From positions 18,972,001 through 19,036,000 of the forward strand of contig CM082577.2 of the NCBI GenBank assembly GCA_040954595.2: a DNA stretch of 64,000 bases, written 5' to 3'. Origin of the DNA: Balanoglossus misakiensis. Lineage: Eukaryota > Hemichordata. The translations under genes were made by a program, and so were the position numbers. Below the pieces are notes generated by a model, which saw only the letters and a list, made by a program, of their open reading frames with translations, had not been told where the DNA came from and did not search any database. Positions 36,143 through 50,376 of this stretch are shown here, one piece after another. Each line of letters opens with the position of its first letter. Positions within the stretch are counted from its first letter, which is position 1.

Positions 36143-36823
36143 TTATATGTGGGACAAAATGGCGGTTGTATGAACAGCATGACTTTTCTCGGCTCTGATT
36201 GGCTGAGGGTTCAGTGTGATTGACAGCTGTGGAACCATGAATTGTAAGGGAGCCTTGTGCCTTTTACCAGGCACCCGCTTGCGTGAACACACCTCACATG
36301 AATGCACCCACGATCTGACATTTACGGACATGCCATGCCAGTAATACCTCTGCCTCACCTTGTCAAGTGTTTTTGTCATCCCTAAGTGACCACCTGCGTT
36401 TGCATCATGCAACCCTCCAATCACCACATTATGACACACTTTAGGCAGAATTAATTGCCATTTCACTAAAGTCCCATCAGCCGACTCCCATCTCCTGAAC
36501 AGCACACCCCTGTAGACTATCAATTGTTCATACATAGCCCAGTATGCCTTCGTGGCTGCCGAACACGGAGAGATCTCATTCCAGTCTAGTCGACTTTCCC
36601 TCCCCTCCCTAGCCTTCAAGACAACTGAAATATCAGGATCACTAAGTTGACAATCTCTAAGCTTTTCACTGGACCAAACGACTTCCCTGGCAACAACCTC
36701 TGCCTTTGTTGCCAAGGCATTCTCCCCAGTGCCCTCCGCGGTTGGCCAGTCCTGCTCATCACAGCTGCCAGGATCAAAATTTTCCCAATCACCTGGACAG
36801 CTGTCCTTGTTGTCATAGCCGTA
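36143..36823 (-). pseudogene. pol: Truncated integrase (cassette C)
   Basis: HHCC domain intact, catalytic core missing, unrelated ILSHI tail. Same upstream TGA and frame break as the other copies. Confidence 0.85.
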
Positions 36824-38433
36824 TCAAACAATCTGCAACCCTCTACTTTGGCATTTTTGTCCTGAGAACTGTCATCTAGTCTATCGGTCCCTCCACACTC
36901 TGGTAGTTCACGGTACAACTGTTCGGACCGTACAACACTATTTTGTCTCATCGATGGAGATTTGCATTCAAACTCTGGTGCAAGTGGATTCAACGCACCT
37001 GTACCATTAGTGGTGGTTGGTTCGTGTGCCATACCACACTGTTTGCACTCACGCACTGGTTTCCGAGATAGCGCATCAGCATTTCCATGGCGTACACCGG
37101 GACGATGGATACAGGTATAGTCAAAGCGACCGAGTGTCTCTAACCACCTAGCCAACTGCCCCTCTGGGTTCTTGAAATTAAGCAACCACACTAATGCAGC
37201 ATGGTCAGTCCTCAGTGTGAATTTCTGGCCCAGTAAGTAGTGTTTGAAGTATTTTGTGTACTCGATTACAGCCAACAGTTCACGACGCGATACACAGTAC
37301 TTCCTTTCAGCACCCGATAGCACTCGGCCCGCATAACTAACAGGTCTCTCTGGGCCACCCTGTACTTGGCTCAACACTGCCCCTATGCCAATACCGCTAG
37401 CATCTGTATCCAGTATGAACACACCCTTTTCCATCGGAAAAGCCAAAACTGGTGCCGATGTTAGTCTTGCCTTGAGCTGATCAAATGCGTTTTGACAATT
37501 CTCTGTCCAAGCAAATACAGAATCTTTCTTTGTTAAGTCATGAAGAGGACGGGCCAATTCAGCAAACCCCTGTACAAAGCGTCTGTAGTATGACGCCAGC
37601 CCCAAGAAGCTTCTTACTTCTGTGACTGTCTCAGGAATCGGCCAGTCTCTAATAGCCTTGACCTTTCCTGGATCAGTAGCAACCCCTTCCCGAGAAACAC
37701 GATGCCCCAAAAACTCAACACTGCGTGCAAAAAGCACACACTTACTCGGCTTTAATTTGAGATTTGAAGTACGAAGACGTTCAAATACCTTGCACAACCT
37801 TTCCAACTCTTCATCAAATGATCTGCCAAATATTATGATGTCATCTAGATACAAAAGCGGTATTTCCCACTGCATACCGGTAAAGACGCGCTCCATCAGA
37901 CGTTCAAATGTACTAGGGGCATTACACAACCCAAACGGGAGCACCCTCCACTGATAGAGTCCACTGCGCGTGACAAATGCGTTCTTTACTTTAGATCCCT
38001 CGTCCAGTTCTACCTGCCAATACTCTGCTTGGAGGTCTAGCGTAGAAAACCATTCCGACCCGTACAATGCATCTAAAGAATCGTTTATTCGTGGTATAGG
38101 GTAGGCATCTTTAATTGACACAGCGTTCAATTTTCTATAATCAACGCACAATCTTTGTGACCCATCTTTCTTACTATTAAGTACACACGGGGCTGCCCAT
38201 GGACTAGTTGATTCTTCTATCAAACCCCGCTGTAACAAGTCAGAAACCTGTCGTTCTATTTCTTCCCGTTTCCATACCGGAGTTAGATATGCGGGTTGCC
38301 TTACTGGCGTGGCATTATTGGTTTCAATTTTATGCCGAATGATCCCAGTTTTACCAATATCATGATCTCCCTGACTAAACACATCATGGTACAGTGTCAA
38401 CATCTTTGAAACCCTTTCTTGTTGGTAAACTGA
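36616..38433 (-). pseudogene. pol: Reverse transcriptase-RNase H (cassette C)
   Basis: Same length and motifs as cassette B, with YLDD and the four RNase H acids. Two private changes: Gly to Glu in DLQAEYWQ, next to the first catalytic Asp in a position the family keeps as Gly, and Arg to Leu in AYLTPVW. The former would be expected to harm activity. Confidence 0.88.
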
Positions 38434-38465
38434 TCAATTTTTGCAACTTCTTGTGTATAAATCCA

Positions 38466-39467
38466 CTACATGACCTGGAAGAGGAACATTGCTCCCAGGG
38501 CAGGCTTTTGCCTCTTCAGTGCCAGAGGGCGCTCTATCACTGTCAGTACCCCAAGATTCAACTGCACACTGATCGGCTCGGAGTAACTCACAACAGTACC
38601 AGCCCTCACATGTACAGGTTCAACACTAGCATTGAGAACTCTAACTGGTAAATGGGTAGATCTCGTGGTCACTAAAGCTTTACATGTCATAATGCCTTGC
38701 TCCAGCAATTTACCCCCTTGTACTGGTAACACAACCGCTGTAAGACAAGTATCCGGGGAAGACTTATCTGTTCTCCCCACCCAGGTCGAATGAATTCTCA
38801 TTCCCTGTGCACACCCACTTCCAACCTTTGCTGGTCCTGCAAACCAAGGTTCACTGGCGATGGGAGTCTTACACATTTTAGCCGGAATAATCATTTCATG
38901 TCCAGGGGGAACAAAAACGTCTCCCGCTACCTTTACACGACAAATGAACGGTTTCATTGTACCAGTGTTACTACATTTCAACCATTCCCCTTTAATGACT
39001 AGCTCCCCTGTCCCTGTATCAATAATACACCCAATTGAATGTAGAAAGCTCATACCAATAATGCCATCAGAGCATAGTTCAGCTACTAATACCGGAGAGA
39101 TAGCCCTAGCCCCACCCAAGCAGATATCTAGGTTAACAACTCCACTAACCATAAGTGGTGTACCATCAGCTTGGTTCACCTTTACATTTATTGGTTGCAA
39201 TGCACCGTGAACTCCCACTGAAATTTTCCTATACATTTCTTCTGATATCACCATATCAGTTGCTCCTGTATCAACCAGAAAATTCCCCGATACACCACCG
39301 GCAGAGGCCTGTATGTACATACTTCTGACACTTGTATTGTTATTAGCCGGTTGAATTTCCCTAATATTTCCAGTAGTCTGCACACACTGATCAACTGCCT
39401 CCCCTTTGGGTCCATACTGGTTGGCTGAGGGTTGACCCGACTTCCGCTCAGCCCCTAATCGTTTCCC
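38466..39467 (-). pseudogene. pol: Retropepsin (cassette C)
   Basis: DTGA active site present. Trp in GEWLKCSN, as in cassette A. C-terminal end out of frame, as in all copies. Confidence 0.8.
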
Positions 39468-40309
39468 GAAACCTTGGGTCGGGTGGGACAGTCCCGCTTC
39501 AGATGCCCTGATTCATTACAGTGCCAACACAAACGGCCACCAGAGGGCGCACCACTCTGAGCTTGTCCAGATGGGTTTTTTATACTAGTGTTGACAACAC
39601 GGGCCTTAACCTTTTGGTCAAGTTCAGCTAATTTGTCGGTGATCAAATCAACTTTGTTTGCTATCACCCCTATCACTGACTCCAGAGTCTGAGCCATTTT
39701 TGCGTCACCCGCTTCAATACCTCTCACTTGTTTACCCAACCCTTTATTGGTTTCAGGGCCACGGCTTTTCTCTAATAACTGAAAATTCTCTTCCCAAACT
39801 GTAGCCTGTATAACGTCGTCAAGTGTGGCACTGGGGGTCCTACCCGCTTCATTAACACGCCTACGCATAGCAGAATCAGTCAATGAATTGAAAAATGCGT
39901 CTATACATAGCCGTTCAAATATGTGACCTTTGGCATCAGGGTACCCAAGTGTTACCATTTCCCTGATATCCTGTCCAAGCCCACTTAGAGACTCGCTGGG
40001 CTTGAGTACTCTTTGTCTTAATTTTAAACGATAGGTGTCTTCCTGTCTCCCAAAACCAAATCTATGATCTAGTAGTTTGCACAGTTTCTGGTATGTCAAT
40101 GACTTTCTGTCAATTGATGTTAACAGCCGCTGGGCTGCCCCATACAACATGGCTTGGAGATACTTCAACTTTTCAACCTCTCTCCACTCATTTATTTCCG
40201 CATAAATTTCAAAGTGTGCGAAATAATCATGCCATGCAAGCGATCCATCATACTTATCAGGCTTAAGTATGGACCCGTGTTTACCTGTACATGATTTGCT
40301 ATAGATCCT
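39455..40309 (-). CDS. gag: Gag (cassette C)
   Basis: 284-codon frame with capsid-like start and CCHC knuckle; ends TAG after the slippery site at 39461-39467. No suitable start codon upstream. Confidence 0.8.
   Translation of the reverse strand, partial: RIYSKSCTGKHGSILKPDKYDGSLAWHDYFAHFEIYAEINEWREVEKLKYLQAMLYGAAQRLLTSIDRKSLTYQKLCKLLDHRFGFGRQEDTYRLKLRQRVLKPSESLSGLGQDIREMVTLGYPDAKGHIFERLCIDAFFNSLTDSAMRRRVNEAGRTPSATLDDVIQATVWEENFQLLEKSRGPETNKGLGKQVRGIEAGDAKMAQTLESVIGVIANKVDLITDKLAELDQKVKARVVNTSIKNPSGQAQSGAPSGGRLCWHCNESGHLKRDCPTRPKVSGND
39461..39467 (-). promoter_or_regulatory. -1 frameshift slippery site (C)
   Basis: GGGAAAC in the same phase and position as in cassette A. Confidence 0.7.
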
Positions 40310-41135
40310 TCACTACGCACGGCGATATACCGCAGTGCAAAATCGGTCAGTCAATAGTTAAATCACTTCACTGGAGAACACACAATTTCCATCCTCCTGA
40401 ACCAAATACCTAGAAAACCCTAGCTAAACCTTGGAATCGAATTTCCTAACAGACTATCGTTGTTTCCCGTTCCGGCAGATAATTGTTTAGCTACCGTGTA
40501 GAGCGGGTAGATGAATCCACCCACATAAGGAGTATGCCCCCGGCCCTACGCGGTTTGTGCAACGTGCCGGATCGAACAACAACGACGTCTACCCAGTATG
40601 CAAGATGGCTACAATATGGTGCCAAAACGCATACACTCGCCTACACTAACAGAGTTACTTACAGCAGATCTGGAAACCGATGCGTTCACCATGCAGTACA
40701 ACTATCCCAACCACTGCACACCAATGTTGTAGTTTTCTCAGCGTAGCTAGATTTCTCGTCGTGGACCCGGTAATGGTAGCGTCGCCCACGATGAAATCCT
40801 CCCGTACACTTCGACTGGACTACCAACCACCTCGACAGGGTCGGATCGCTTGGAATAGTTGTCAGTGAACACCCTCTCACATGTACATTGACTCAGCGCA
40901 ACACAAGCCGGAACAAGTAACAAGAACAACGGATTTATGTGTATTTCGACTGTGTTACAAACTTTCACGTCTGCCCAGTTCGGAGGTGGAAACCCAAGAG
41001 AGCGAGAATGAGGTGAATCCTCAGCAAAAGTAGCCCGCCCCAACTATTACCCAATCAGCACGAATGTGAAGTTCACAGTTCCAGCCTGCTTCCTGAGGCT
41101 CAAGCAGCGGTAACTTTGCAAGGTTTTCCATGACA
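40310..41135 (-). mobile_element. Gag-pol cassette C, 5' leader
   Basis: 826 bp. GTTTAGCTACC near 40483 groups it with A, while CAAGTAAC near 40915 groups it with B. No LTR recognised. Confidence 0.5.
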
Positions 41136-41268
41136 TTATTGTGATATATAGGTGAGAAATATATTGGAAAATGTCTTCATTACAAAAATATGTCGTGAAA
41201 TTATTGACTAGCAAGAACCATGTGTATATGTATGGCCAAGGGGAAATTTTTAACTTCTAGTTCTGAAC
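41136..41268 (+). repeat. Module R fragment after cassette C
   Basis: TTATTGTGATATATAGGTGAG through GTTCTGAAC, leading into the foldback element. No gene. Confidence 0.65.
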
Positions 41269-41920
41269 ATTAACGTTATTGCGCAGGCTACTGTAACCAC
41301 AGTCAAATAATACATACAATTTTCTGTTGCACCAGAGCTTTGACCTTACAGTAATTAATTACTACTACACAGGTCAGGAACACTGAGAAGGCGGCCTTAA
41401 ATTATGCATTTGGTATTGGTACATTTCGGATATATCTAAATTGTACCAATTTTAGTCTAGAAATATGTATACCTTAGGTAGCTTTTGTTTTCAAACAAAT
41501 GGTTCATTAGGTATACCTAAATTATGGTTCATTGGGTATACCTATTTATGGCAAAACGACCAAATCCAAGATTTTTTTTCCAACCGAATGAGGCATTTCA
41601 GGAATACCTAAATAGTACCTTTTCAATCGAAAAAGTATACTTTTGGAATACCAATTAGTAAATTTACAGACCAAATCTGGACTACCTAAGGTAGCCCTTT
41701 TTTAAAGCAATAGGTACATTTTAAGTATACCTAAATAGTACCTATTTAGTCCGGGAAAGTATACCTTAGGTAAATGTAAATGCATAATTTAAGGCCGCCT
41801 TCTCAGTGTTCCTGACCTGTGTAGTAGTAATTAATTACTGTAAGATCAAAGCACTGGTGCAACAGAAAATTGTATGTATTATTTGAATGTGGTTACAGTA
41901 ACCTTCCCAATAACGTTAAT
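41269..41920. mobile_element. Foldback element R-Q-R' (second full copy)
   Basis: Left arm from ATTAACGTTATTG (41269) and right inverted arm ending CAATAACGTTAAT (41920), enclosing Q. 652 bp; lacks the ~120-bp insert of the copy at 16781. Confidence 0.6.
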
Positions 41921-42519
41921 ATATACCTAGTGTACCAGAATTTCGTAAGGGTGTTCCTACACACCACCCTATTGCTGCACAGTTCCTGCACAGGCCACCC
42001 TATTGCTGCACAGTTCCTGCACACAGGCCATCTTACTACTGCACAGTTCTTGCAGACTGTCCTATTCCTGCACAGTTACCGCTTGCCTTGTTCCTGCACT
42101 AGTGCAGCAACACCTCATTTGCATGCGAAAAAGTCGCCTTGCAGCAGAGCTGCAGCAACTTTCTATTGCACCGGTGCTGCAACCTTGTGGTATTGCTACT
42201 GCACCAGTGCAGCAACACTGTGCAGGAGGCCTTAAATTTTCATAAGGGCTATAGGTATGCACATAATTAATGATGTTTGAATATGATACTAGAAATGTAC
42301 AGTACACTGATACGCTGATCAGCTGACCTTTTGTTTACGCATACGCCATTGCTCCGTTCTCGATCTGTCTCCGAGTCTGAATTTTTCGCACCTATAGATT
42401 TTAAAGATTTTTGAAGTCTGCAAATTCACTAGCATTGACAAAACTATAACATAATAAGTATAATGTACGCCCCATAATGTACTCGGCATTATGTTGCACA
42501 ATGTGTGCTTTCGTCCATT
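41921..42519 (+). repeat. Modules C and D (copy 8)
   Basis: Same variant as 17550-18148, with the shortened hairpin. A change GGGGCGTAC to GGGGCATAC near 42530 breaks the hairpin arm and gives Val to Ile in H. Confidence 0.65.
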
Positions 42520-43196
<677 letters not shown>

Positions 43197-43301
43197 CATT
43201 AACCCTTTGAACCCCGCTCGGAGGTTTACCGCCGCAGGATGACCTTTTGACCCCTAATTTTTCAATATGCTGACGTCAAGGCATTTTCCCGCCGACATTT
43301 T
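43197..43301 (+). repeat. Truncated P upstream region fused to element T
   Basis: Identical junction to 18926: CCGACATT joined to the TTAA and element T, with P, R and Q lost. Confidence 0.6.
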
Positions 43302-43305
43302 TTAA

Positions 43306-44105
43306 GATGGGTCCCCGGGATCTTTTTGCCCGTTGCTATGGGCCTTTATAGGACACTACACTCAATTTTGATCGAAACCGTTATGAACGTCCGACAAGGG
43401 GCTTGTAACTAGTTAAAAATACACACGATTGTGTGCACACCCCCTGTCCGAGTATGTTTACGGCAGCTACCGCCCGGCCATAGGCCGCCACGCTAATACG
43501 GCAAATCAGCGGTCAGCGATAGCGTGCGCGTCCTGTAACCACAGTAACTGGATCGAACGCTAAAAATCCAATGTTTCAGTTTTGTACACTAAGATTTTGT
43601 ACCGTTCACGAAAATCCCTAAGGCTTTTTTCATAGGCCACGTACGCCAGTCAAATTTGACCTGCTTGTTGAGAACGCACTTCCGCACAGTGTGACGGACG
43701 TTTTTTCGGTTTTCGTCGTGCTAAGAAGCGATACCGGTGGAAGAGTGCGTCCAAAAACACCCAAAATCGATGACTTTTTCTGGTGTGGTACGGGTATGCT
43801 GAAATCGTAGGATACAACGATAATATTCGAAAACAAAATCCGTCACGATCTTCCCTGGTTCAAGCAACTAATGAATACGTATCAAGTTTGTTTTTGAGGT
43901 CACGGAATAAAAAGCCTTAGGCTTTTGAAATTTGACCTAGCTAATTTGCATATCAATGGCGTCAGGGGGCGCGCGCTCACAATCGTGCAGATTTTCAACT
44001 AGTTACCAGCCCCTTGTTAGACTCTGAAAACGGCTTAGTCCAAATCGGGGTGTAATGTCCTGCAAAGGCCCATAGCAACGGGCAAAAAGATCCCGGGGAC
44101 CCATC
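43306..44105. mobile_element. Element T copy 3
   Basis: 800 bp with TTAA at 43302-43305 and 44106-44109 and the GATGGGTCC termini. Nearly identical to the copy at 18935. Confidence 0.85.
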
Positions 44106-44109
44106 TTAA

Positions 44110-44787
44110 AGCAATAGGTACATTTTAAGTATACCTAAATAGTACCTATTTAGTCCGGGAAAGTACACCTTAGGTATATTTCTAGTGTACTAGAATTTCG
44201 TAAGGGTGTTCCTGCACACCACCCTATTGCTGCACAATTCCTGCACAGGCTACCCTATTGCTGCACAGTTCCTGCACACAGGCCATCTTACTACTGCACA
44301 GTTCTTGCAGACTGTCCTATTCCTGCACAGTTACCGCTTGCCTTGTTCCTGCACTAGTGCAGCAACACCTCATTTGCATGCGAAAAAGTCGCCTTGCAGC
44401 AGAGCTGCAGCAACTTTCTATTGCACCGGTGCTGCAACCGTGTGGAATTGCTACTGCACCAGTGCAGCAACACTGTGCAGGAGGCCTTAAATTTTCATAA
44501 GGGCTATAGGTATGCACATAATTAATGATGTTTGAATATGATACTAGAAATGTACAGTACACTGATACACTGATCAGCTGACCTTTTGTTTACGCATACG
44601 CCATTGCTCCGTTCTCGATCTGTCTCCGAGTCTGAATTTTTCGCACCTATAGATTTTAAAGATTTTTGAAGTCTGCAAATTCACTGGCATTGACAAAACT
44701 ATAACATAATAAGTATAATGTACGCCCCATAATGTACTCGGCATTCGCCTCGCACATTATGTTGCACAATGTGTGCTTTCGTCCATT
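44110..44787 (+). repeat. Q tail, modules C and D (copy 9)
   Basis: As 19739-20416, with complete hairpin. No gene. Confidence 0.65.
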
Positions 44788-44970
<183 letters not shown>

Positions 44971-45151
44971 CTATGGTTTGGTCTTGGTCACAACCTTAAA
45001 ATACCATGGAATCATAGAACAATGAACTCACTGTGTTGTAATGTCCATTTTCTCTTTTGGTGATTTTTTTATCAAAGTGTCACACACCCCAGCATGCAAG
45101 AAATTTCTCAATATATATACTGCTATCGCAGCAAAACATACCACTACTTTT

Positions 45152-45386
45152 AATATCCACCACCTGAGACACCTCTCTCTGTGCGTTTTTGGCTTCGGAA
45201 ACGAAGCAAAAAATATACTCGATGTTGGGTCAAGGTACCTTTCATCCGATTTACACGTCCCCCAGGCGCATCTCTTCACTATTCTGGCCGATATTTTAAA
45301 ACCATTAAGTTCCTAAAACTGAAAAAAAACTTCCAGTCTGTCTATCTCTAACTGAGCGTGTACTGTAGGCTGGGCCATGTTGTTGA
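45152..45386 (-). mobile_element. Gag-pol cassette D, 3' flank
   Basis: Start of the 5,225-bp cassette D (45152-50376). Same flank as the others. Confidence 0.6.
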
Positions 45387-46067
45387 TTATATGTGGGACA
45401 AAATGGCGGTTGTATGAACAGCATGACTTTTCTCGGCTCTGATTGGCTGAGGGTTCAGTGTGATTGACAGCTGTGGAACCATGAATTGTAAGGGAGCCTT
45501 GTGCCTTTTACCAGGCACCCGCTTGCGTGAACACACCTCACATGAATGCACCCACGATCTGACATTTACGGACATGCCATGCCAGTAATACCTCTGCCTC
45601 ACCTTGTCAAGTGTTTTTGTCATCCCTAAGTGACCACCTGCGTTTGCATCATGCAACCCTCCAATCACCACATTATGACACACTTTAGGCAGAATTAATT
45701 GCCATTTCACTAAAGTCCCATCAGCCGACTCCCATCTCCTGAACAGCACACCCCTGTAGACTATCAATTGTTCATACATAGCCCAGTATGCCTTCGTGGC
45801 TGCCGAACACGGAGAGATCTCATTCCAGTCTAGTCGACTTTCCCTCCCCTCCCTAGCCTTCAAGACAACTGAAATATCAGGATCACTAAGTTGACAATCT
45901 CTAAGCTTTTCACTGGACCAAACGACTTCCCTGGCAACAACCTCTGCCTTTGTTGCCAAGGCATTCTCCCCAGTGCCCTCCGCGGTTGGCCAGTCCTGCT
46001 CATCACAGCTGCCAGGATCAAAATTTTCCCAATCACCTGGACAGCTGTCCTTGTTGTCATAGCCGTA
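45387..46067 (-). pseudogene. pol: Truncated integrase (cassette D)
   Basis: HHCC zinc-binding domain, no catalytic core, same unrelated tail and frame break as the other copies. Confidence 0.85.
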
Positions 46068-47674
46068 TCAAACAATCTGCAACCCTCTACTTTGGCATTT
46101 TTGTCCTGAGAACTGTCATCTAGTCTATCGGTCCCTCCACACTCTGGTAGTTCACGGTACAACTGTTCGGACCGTACAACACTATTTTGTCTCATCGATG
46201 GAGATTTGCATTCAAACTCTGGTGCAAGTGGATTCAACGCACCTGTACCATTAGTGGTGGTTGGTTCGTGTGCCATACCACACTGTTTGCACTCACGCAC
46301 TGGTTTCCGAGATAGCGCATCAGCATTTCCATGGCGCACACCGGGACGATGGATACAGGTATAGTCAAAGCGACCGAGTGTCTCTAACCACCTAGCCAAC
46401 TGCCCCTCTGGGTTCTTGAAATTAAGCAACCACACTAATGCAGCATGGTCAGTCCTCAGTGTGAATTTCTGGCCCAGTAAGTAGTGTTTGAAGTATTTTG
46501 TGTACTCGATTACAGCCAACAGTTCACGACGCGATACACAGTACTTCCTTTCAGCACCCGATAGCACTCGGCCCGCATAACTAACAGGTCTCTCTGGGCC
46601 ACCCTGTACTTGGCTCAACACTGCCCCTATGCCAATACCGCTAGCATCTGTATCCAGTATGAACACACCCTTTTCCATCGGAAAAGCCAAAACTGGTGCC
46701 GATGTTAGTCTTGCCTTGAGCTGATCAAATGCGTTTTGACAATTCTCTGTCCAAGCAAATACAGAATCTTTCTTTGTTAAGTCATGAAGAGGACGGGCCA
46801 ATTCAGCAAACCCCTGTACAAAGCGTCTGTAGTATGACGCCAGCCCCAAGAAGCTTCTTACTTCTGTGACTGTCTCAGGAATCGGCCAGTCTCTAATAGC
46901 CTTGACCTTTCCTGGATCAGTAGCAACCCCTTCCCGAGAAACACGATGCCCCAAAAACTCAACACTGCGTGCAAAAAGCACACACTTACTCGGCTTTAAT
47001 TTGAGATTTGAAGTACGAAGACGTTCAAATACCTTGCACAACCTTTCCAACTCTTCATCAAATGATCTGCCAAATATTATGTCATCTAGATACAAAAGCG
47101 GTATTTCCCACTGCATACCGGTAAAGACGCGCTCCATCAGACGTTCAAATGTACTAGGGGCATTACACAACCCAAACGGGAGCACCCTCCACTGATAGAG
47201 TCCACTGCGCGTGACAAATGCGTTCTTTACTTTAGATCCCTCGTCCAGTTCTACCTGCCAATACCCTGCTTGGAGGTCTAGCGTAGAAAACCATTCCGAC
47301 CCGTACAATGCATCTAAAGAATCGTTTATTCGTGGTATAGGGTAGGCATCTTTAATTGACACAGCGTTCAATTTTCTATAATCAACGCACAATCTTTGTG
47401 ACCCATCTTTCTTACTATTAAGTACACACGGGGCTGCCCATGGACTAGTTGATTCTTCTATCAAACCCCGCTGTAACAAGTCAGAAACCTGTCGTTCTAT
47501 TTCTTCCCGTTTCCATACCGGAGTTCGATATGCGGGTTGCCTTACTGGCGTGGCATTATTGGTTTCAATTTTATGCCGAATGATCCCAGTTTTACCAATA
47601 TCATGATCTCCCTGACTAAACACATCATGGTACAGTGTCAACATCTTTGAAACCCTTTCTTGTTGGTAAACTGA
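45860..47674 (-). pseudogene. pol: Reverse transcriptase-RNase H (cassette D)
   Basis: Undivided like B and C, but lacking one Ile after YLDD (3-bp deletion near 47082), as in cassette A. All catalytic acids remain. Cut off from protease and integrase by the shared lesions. Confidence 0.88.
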
Positions 47675-47706
47675 TCAATTTTTGCAACTTCTTGGGTATA
47701 AATCCA

Positions 47707-48708
47707 CTACATGACCTGGAAGAGGAACATTGCTCCCAGGGCAGGCTTTTGCCTCTTCAGTGCCAGAGGGCGCTCTATCACTGTCAGTACCCCAAGATTC
47801 AACTGCACACTGATCGGCTCGGAGTAACTCACAACAGTACCAGCCCTCACATGTACAGGTTCAACACTAGCATTGAGAACTCTAACTGGTAAATGGGTAG
47901 ATCTCGTGGTCACTAAAGCTTTACATGTCATAATGCCTTGCTCCAGCAATTTACCCCCTTGTACTGGTAACACAACCGCTGTAAGACAAGTATCCGGGGA
48001 AGACTTATCTGTTCTCCCCACCCAGGTCGAATGAATTCTCATTCCCTGTGCACACCCACTTCCAACCTTTGCTGGTCCCGCAAACCAAGGTTCACTGGCG
48101 ATGGGAGTCTTACACATTTTAGCCGGAATAATCATTTCATGTCCAGGGGGAACAAAAACGTCTCCTGCTACCTTTACACGACAAATGAACGGTTTCATTG
48201 TACCAGTGTTACTACATTTCAAGCATTCCCCTTTAATGACTAGCTCCCCTGTCCCTGTATCAATAATACACCCAATTGAATGTAGAAAGCTCATACCAAT
48301 AATGCCATCAGAGCATAGTTCAGCTACTAATACCGGAGAGATAGCCCTAGCCCCACCCAAGCAGATATCTAGGTTAACAACTCCACTAACCATAAGTGGT
48401 GTACCATCAGCTTGGTTCACCTTTACATTTATTGGTTGCAATGCACCGTGAACTCCCACTGAAATTTTCCTATACATTTCTTCTGATATCACCATATCAG
48501 TTGCTCCTGTATCAACCAGAAAATTCCCCGATACACCACCGGCAGAGGCCTGTATGTACATACTTCTGACACTTGTATTGTTATTAGCCGGTTGAATTTC
48601 CCTAATATTTCCAGTAGTCTGCACACACTGATCAACTGCCTCCCCTTTGGGTCCATACTGGTTGGCTGAGGGTTGACCCGACTTCCGCTCAGCCCCTAAT
48701 CGTTTCCC
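47707..48708 (-). pseudogene. pol: Retropepsin (cassette D)
   Basis: DTGA motif. Cys in GECLKCSN as in B. C-terminal frame break as in all copies. Confidence 0.8.
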
Positions 48709-49550
48709 GAAACCTTGGGTCGGGTGGGACAGTCCCGCTTCAGATGCCCTGATTCATTACAGTGCCAACACAAACGGCCACCAGAGGGCGCACCACTCTG
48801 AGCTTGTCCAGATGGGTTTTTTATACTAGTGTTGACAACACGGGCCTTAACCTTTTGGTCAAGTTCAGCTAATTTGTCGGTGATCAAATCAACTTTGTTT
48901 GCTATCACCCCTATCACTGACTCCAGAGTCTGAGCCATTTTTGCGTCACCCGCTTCAATACCTCTCACTTGTTTACCCAACCCTTTATTGGTTTCAGGGC
49001 CACGGCTTTTCTCTAATAACTGAAAATTCTCTTCCCAAACTGTAGCCTGTATAACGTCGTCAAGTGTGGCACTGGGGGTCCTACCCGCTTCATTAACACG
49101 CCTACGCATAGCAGAATCAGTCAATGAATTGAAAAATGCGTCTATACATAGCCGTTCGAATATGTGACCTTTGGCATCAGGGTACCCAAGTGTTACCATT
49201 TCCCTGATATCCTGTCCAAGCCCACTTAGAGACTCGCTGGGCTTGAGTACTCTTTGTCTTAATTTTAAACGATAGGTGTCTTCCTGTCTCCCAAAACCAA
49301 ATCTATGATCTAGTAGTTTGCACAGTTTCTGGTATGTCAATGACTTTCTGTCAATTGATGTTAACAGCCGCTGGGCTGCCCCATACAACATGGCTTGGAG
49401 ATACTTCAACTTTTCAACCTCTCTCCACTCATTTATTTCCGCATAAATTTCAAAGTGTGCGAAATAATCATGCCATGCAAGCGATCCATCATACTTATCA
49501 GGCTTAAGTATGGACCCGTGTTTACCTGTACATGATTTGCTATAGATCCT
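48696..49550 (-). CDS. gag: Gag (cassette D)
   Basis: 284-codon frame, CCHC knuckle, stop TAG at 48696-48698, slippery site at 48702-48708. No start codon before the capsid-like N-terminus. Confidence 0.8.
   Translation of the reverse strand, partial: RIYSKSCTGKHGSILKPDKYDGSLAWHDYFAHFEIYAEINEWREVEKLKYLQAMLYGAAQRLLTSIDRKSLTYQKLCKLLDHRFGFGRQEDTYRLKLRQRVLKPSESLSGLGQDIREMVTLGYPDAKGHIFERLCIDAFFNSLTDSAMRRRVNEAGRTPSATLDDVIQATVWEENFQLLEKSRGPETNKGLGKQVRGIEAGDAKMAQTLESVIGVIANKVDLITDKLAELDQKVKARVVNTSIKNPSGQAQSGAPSGGRLCWHCNESGHLKRDCPTRPKVSGND
48702..48708 (-). promoter_or_regulatory. -1 frameshift slippery site (D)
   Basis: GGGAAAC in the same phase and position as in the other cassettes. Confidence 0.7.
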
Positions 49551-50376
49551 TCACTACGCACGGCGATATACCGCAGTGCAAAATCGGTCAGTCAATAGTT
49601 AAATCACTTCACTGGAGAACACACAATTTCCATCCTCCTGAACCAAATACCTAGAAAACCCTAGCTAAACCTTGGAATCGAATTTCCTAACAGACTATCG
49701 TTGTTTCCCGTTCCGGCAGATAATTGTTTTGCTACCGTGTAGAGCGGGTAGATGAATCCACCCACATAAGGAGTATGCCCCCGGCCCTACGTGGTTTGTG
49801 CAACGTGCCGGATCGAACAACAACGACGTCTACCCAGTATGCAAGATGGCTACAATATGGTGCCAAAACGCATACACTCGCCTACACTAACAGAGTTACT
49901 TACAGCAGATCTGGAAACCGATGCGTTCACCATGCAGTACAACTATCCCAACCGCTGCACACCAATGTTGTAGTTTTCTCAGCGTAGCTAGATTTCTCGT
50001 CGTGGACCCGGTAATGGTAGCGTCGCCCACGATGAAATCCTCCCGTACACTTCGACTGGACTACCAACCACCTCGACAGGGTCGGATCGCTTGGAATAGT
50101 TGTCAGTGAACACCCTCTCACATGTACATTGACTCAGCGCAACACAAGCCGGAACAATTAACAAGAACAACGGATTTATGTGTATTTCGACTGTGTTACA
50201 AACTTTCACGTCTGCCCAGTTCGGAGGTGGAAACCCAAGAGAGCGAGAATGAGGTGAATCCTCAGCAAAAGTAGCCCGCCCCAACTATTACCCAATCAGC
50301 ACGAATGTGAAGTTCACAGTTCCAGCCTGCTTCCTGAGGCTCAAGCAGCGGTAACTTTGCAAGGTTTTCCATGACA
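49551..50376 (-). mobile_element. Gag-pol cassette D, 5' leader
   Basis: 826 bp. CAATTAAC near 50156 matches A, while GTTTTGCTACC near 49724 matches B. No LTR recognised. Confidence 0.5.
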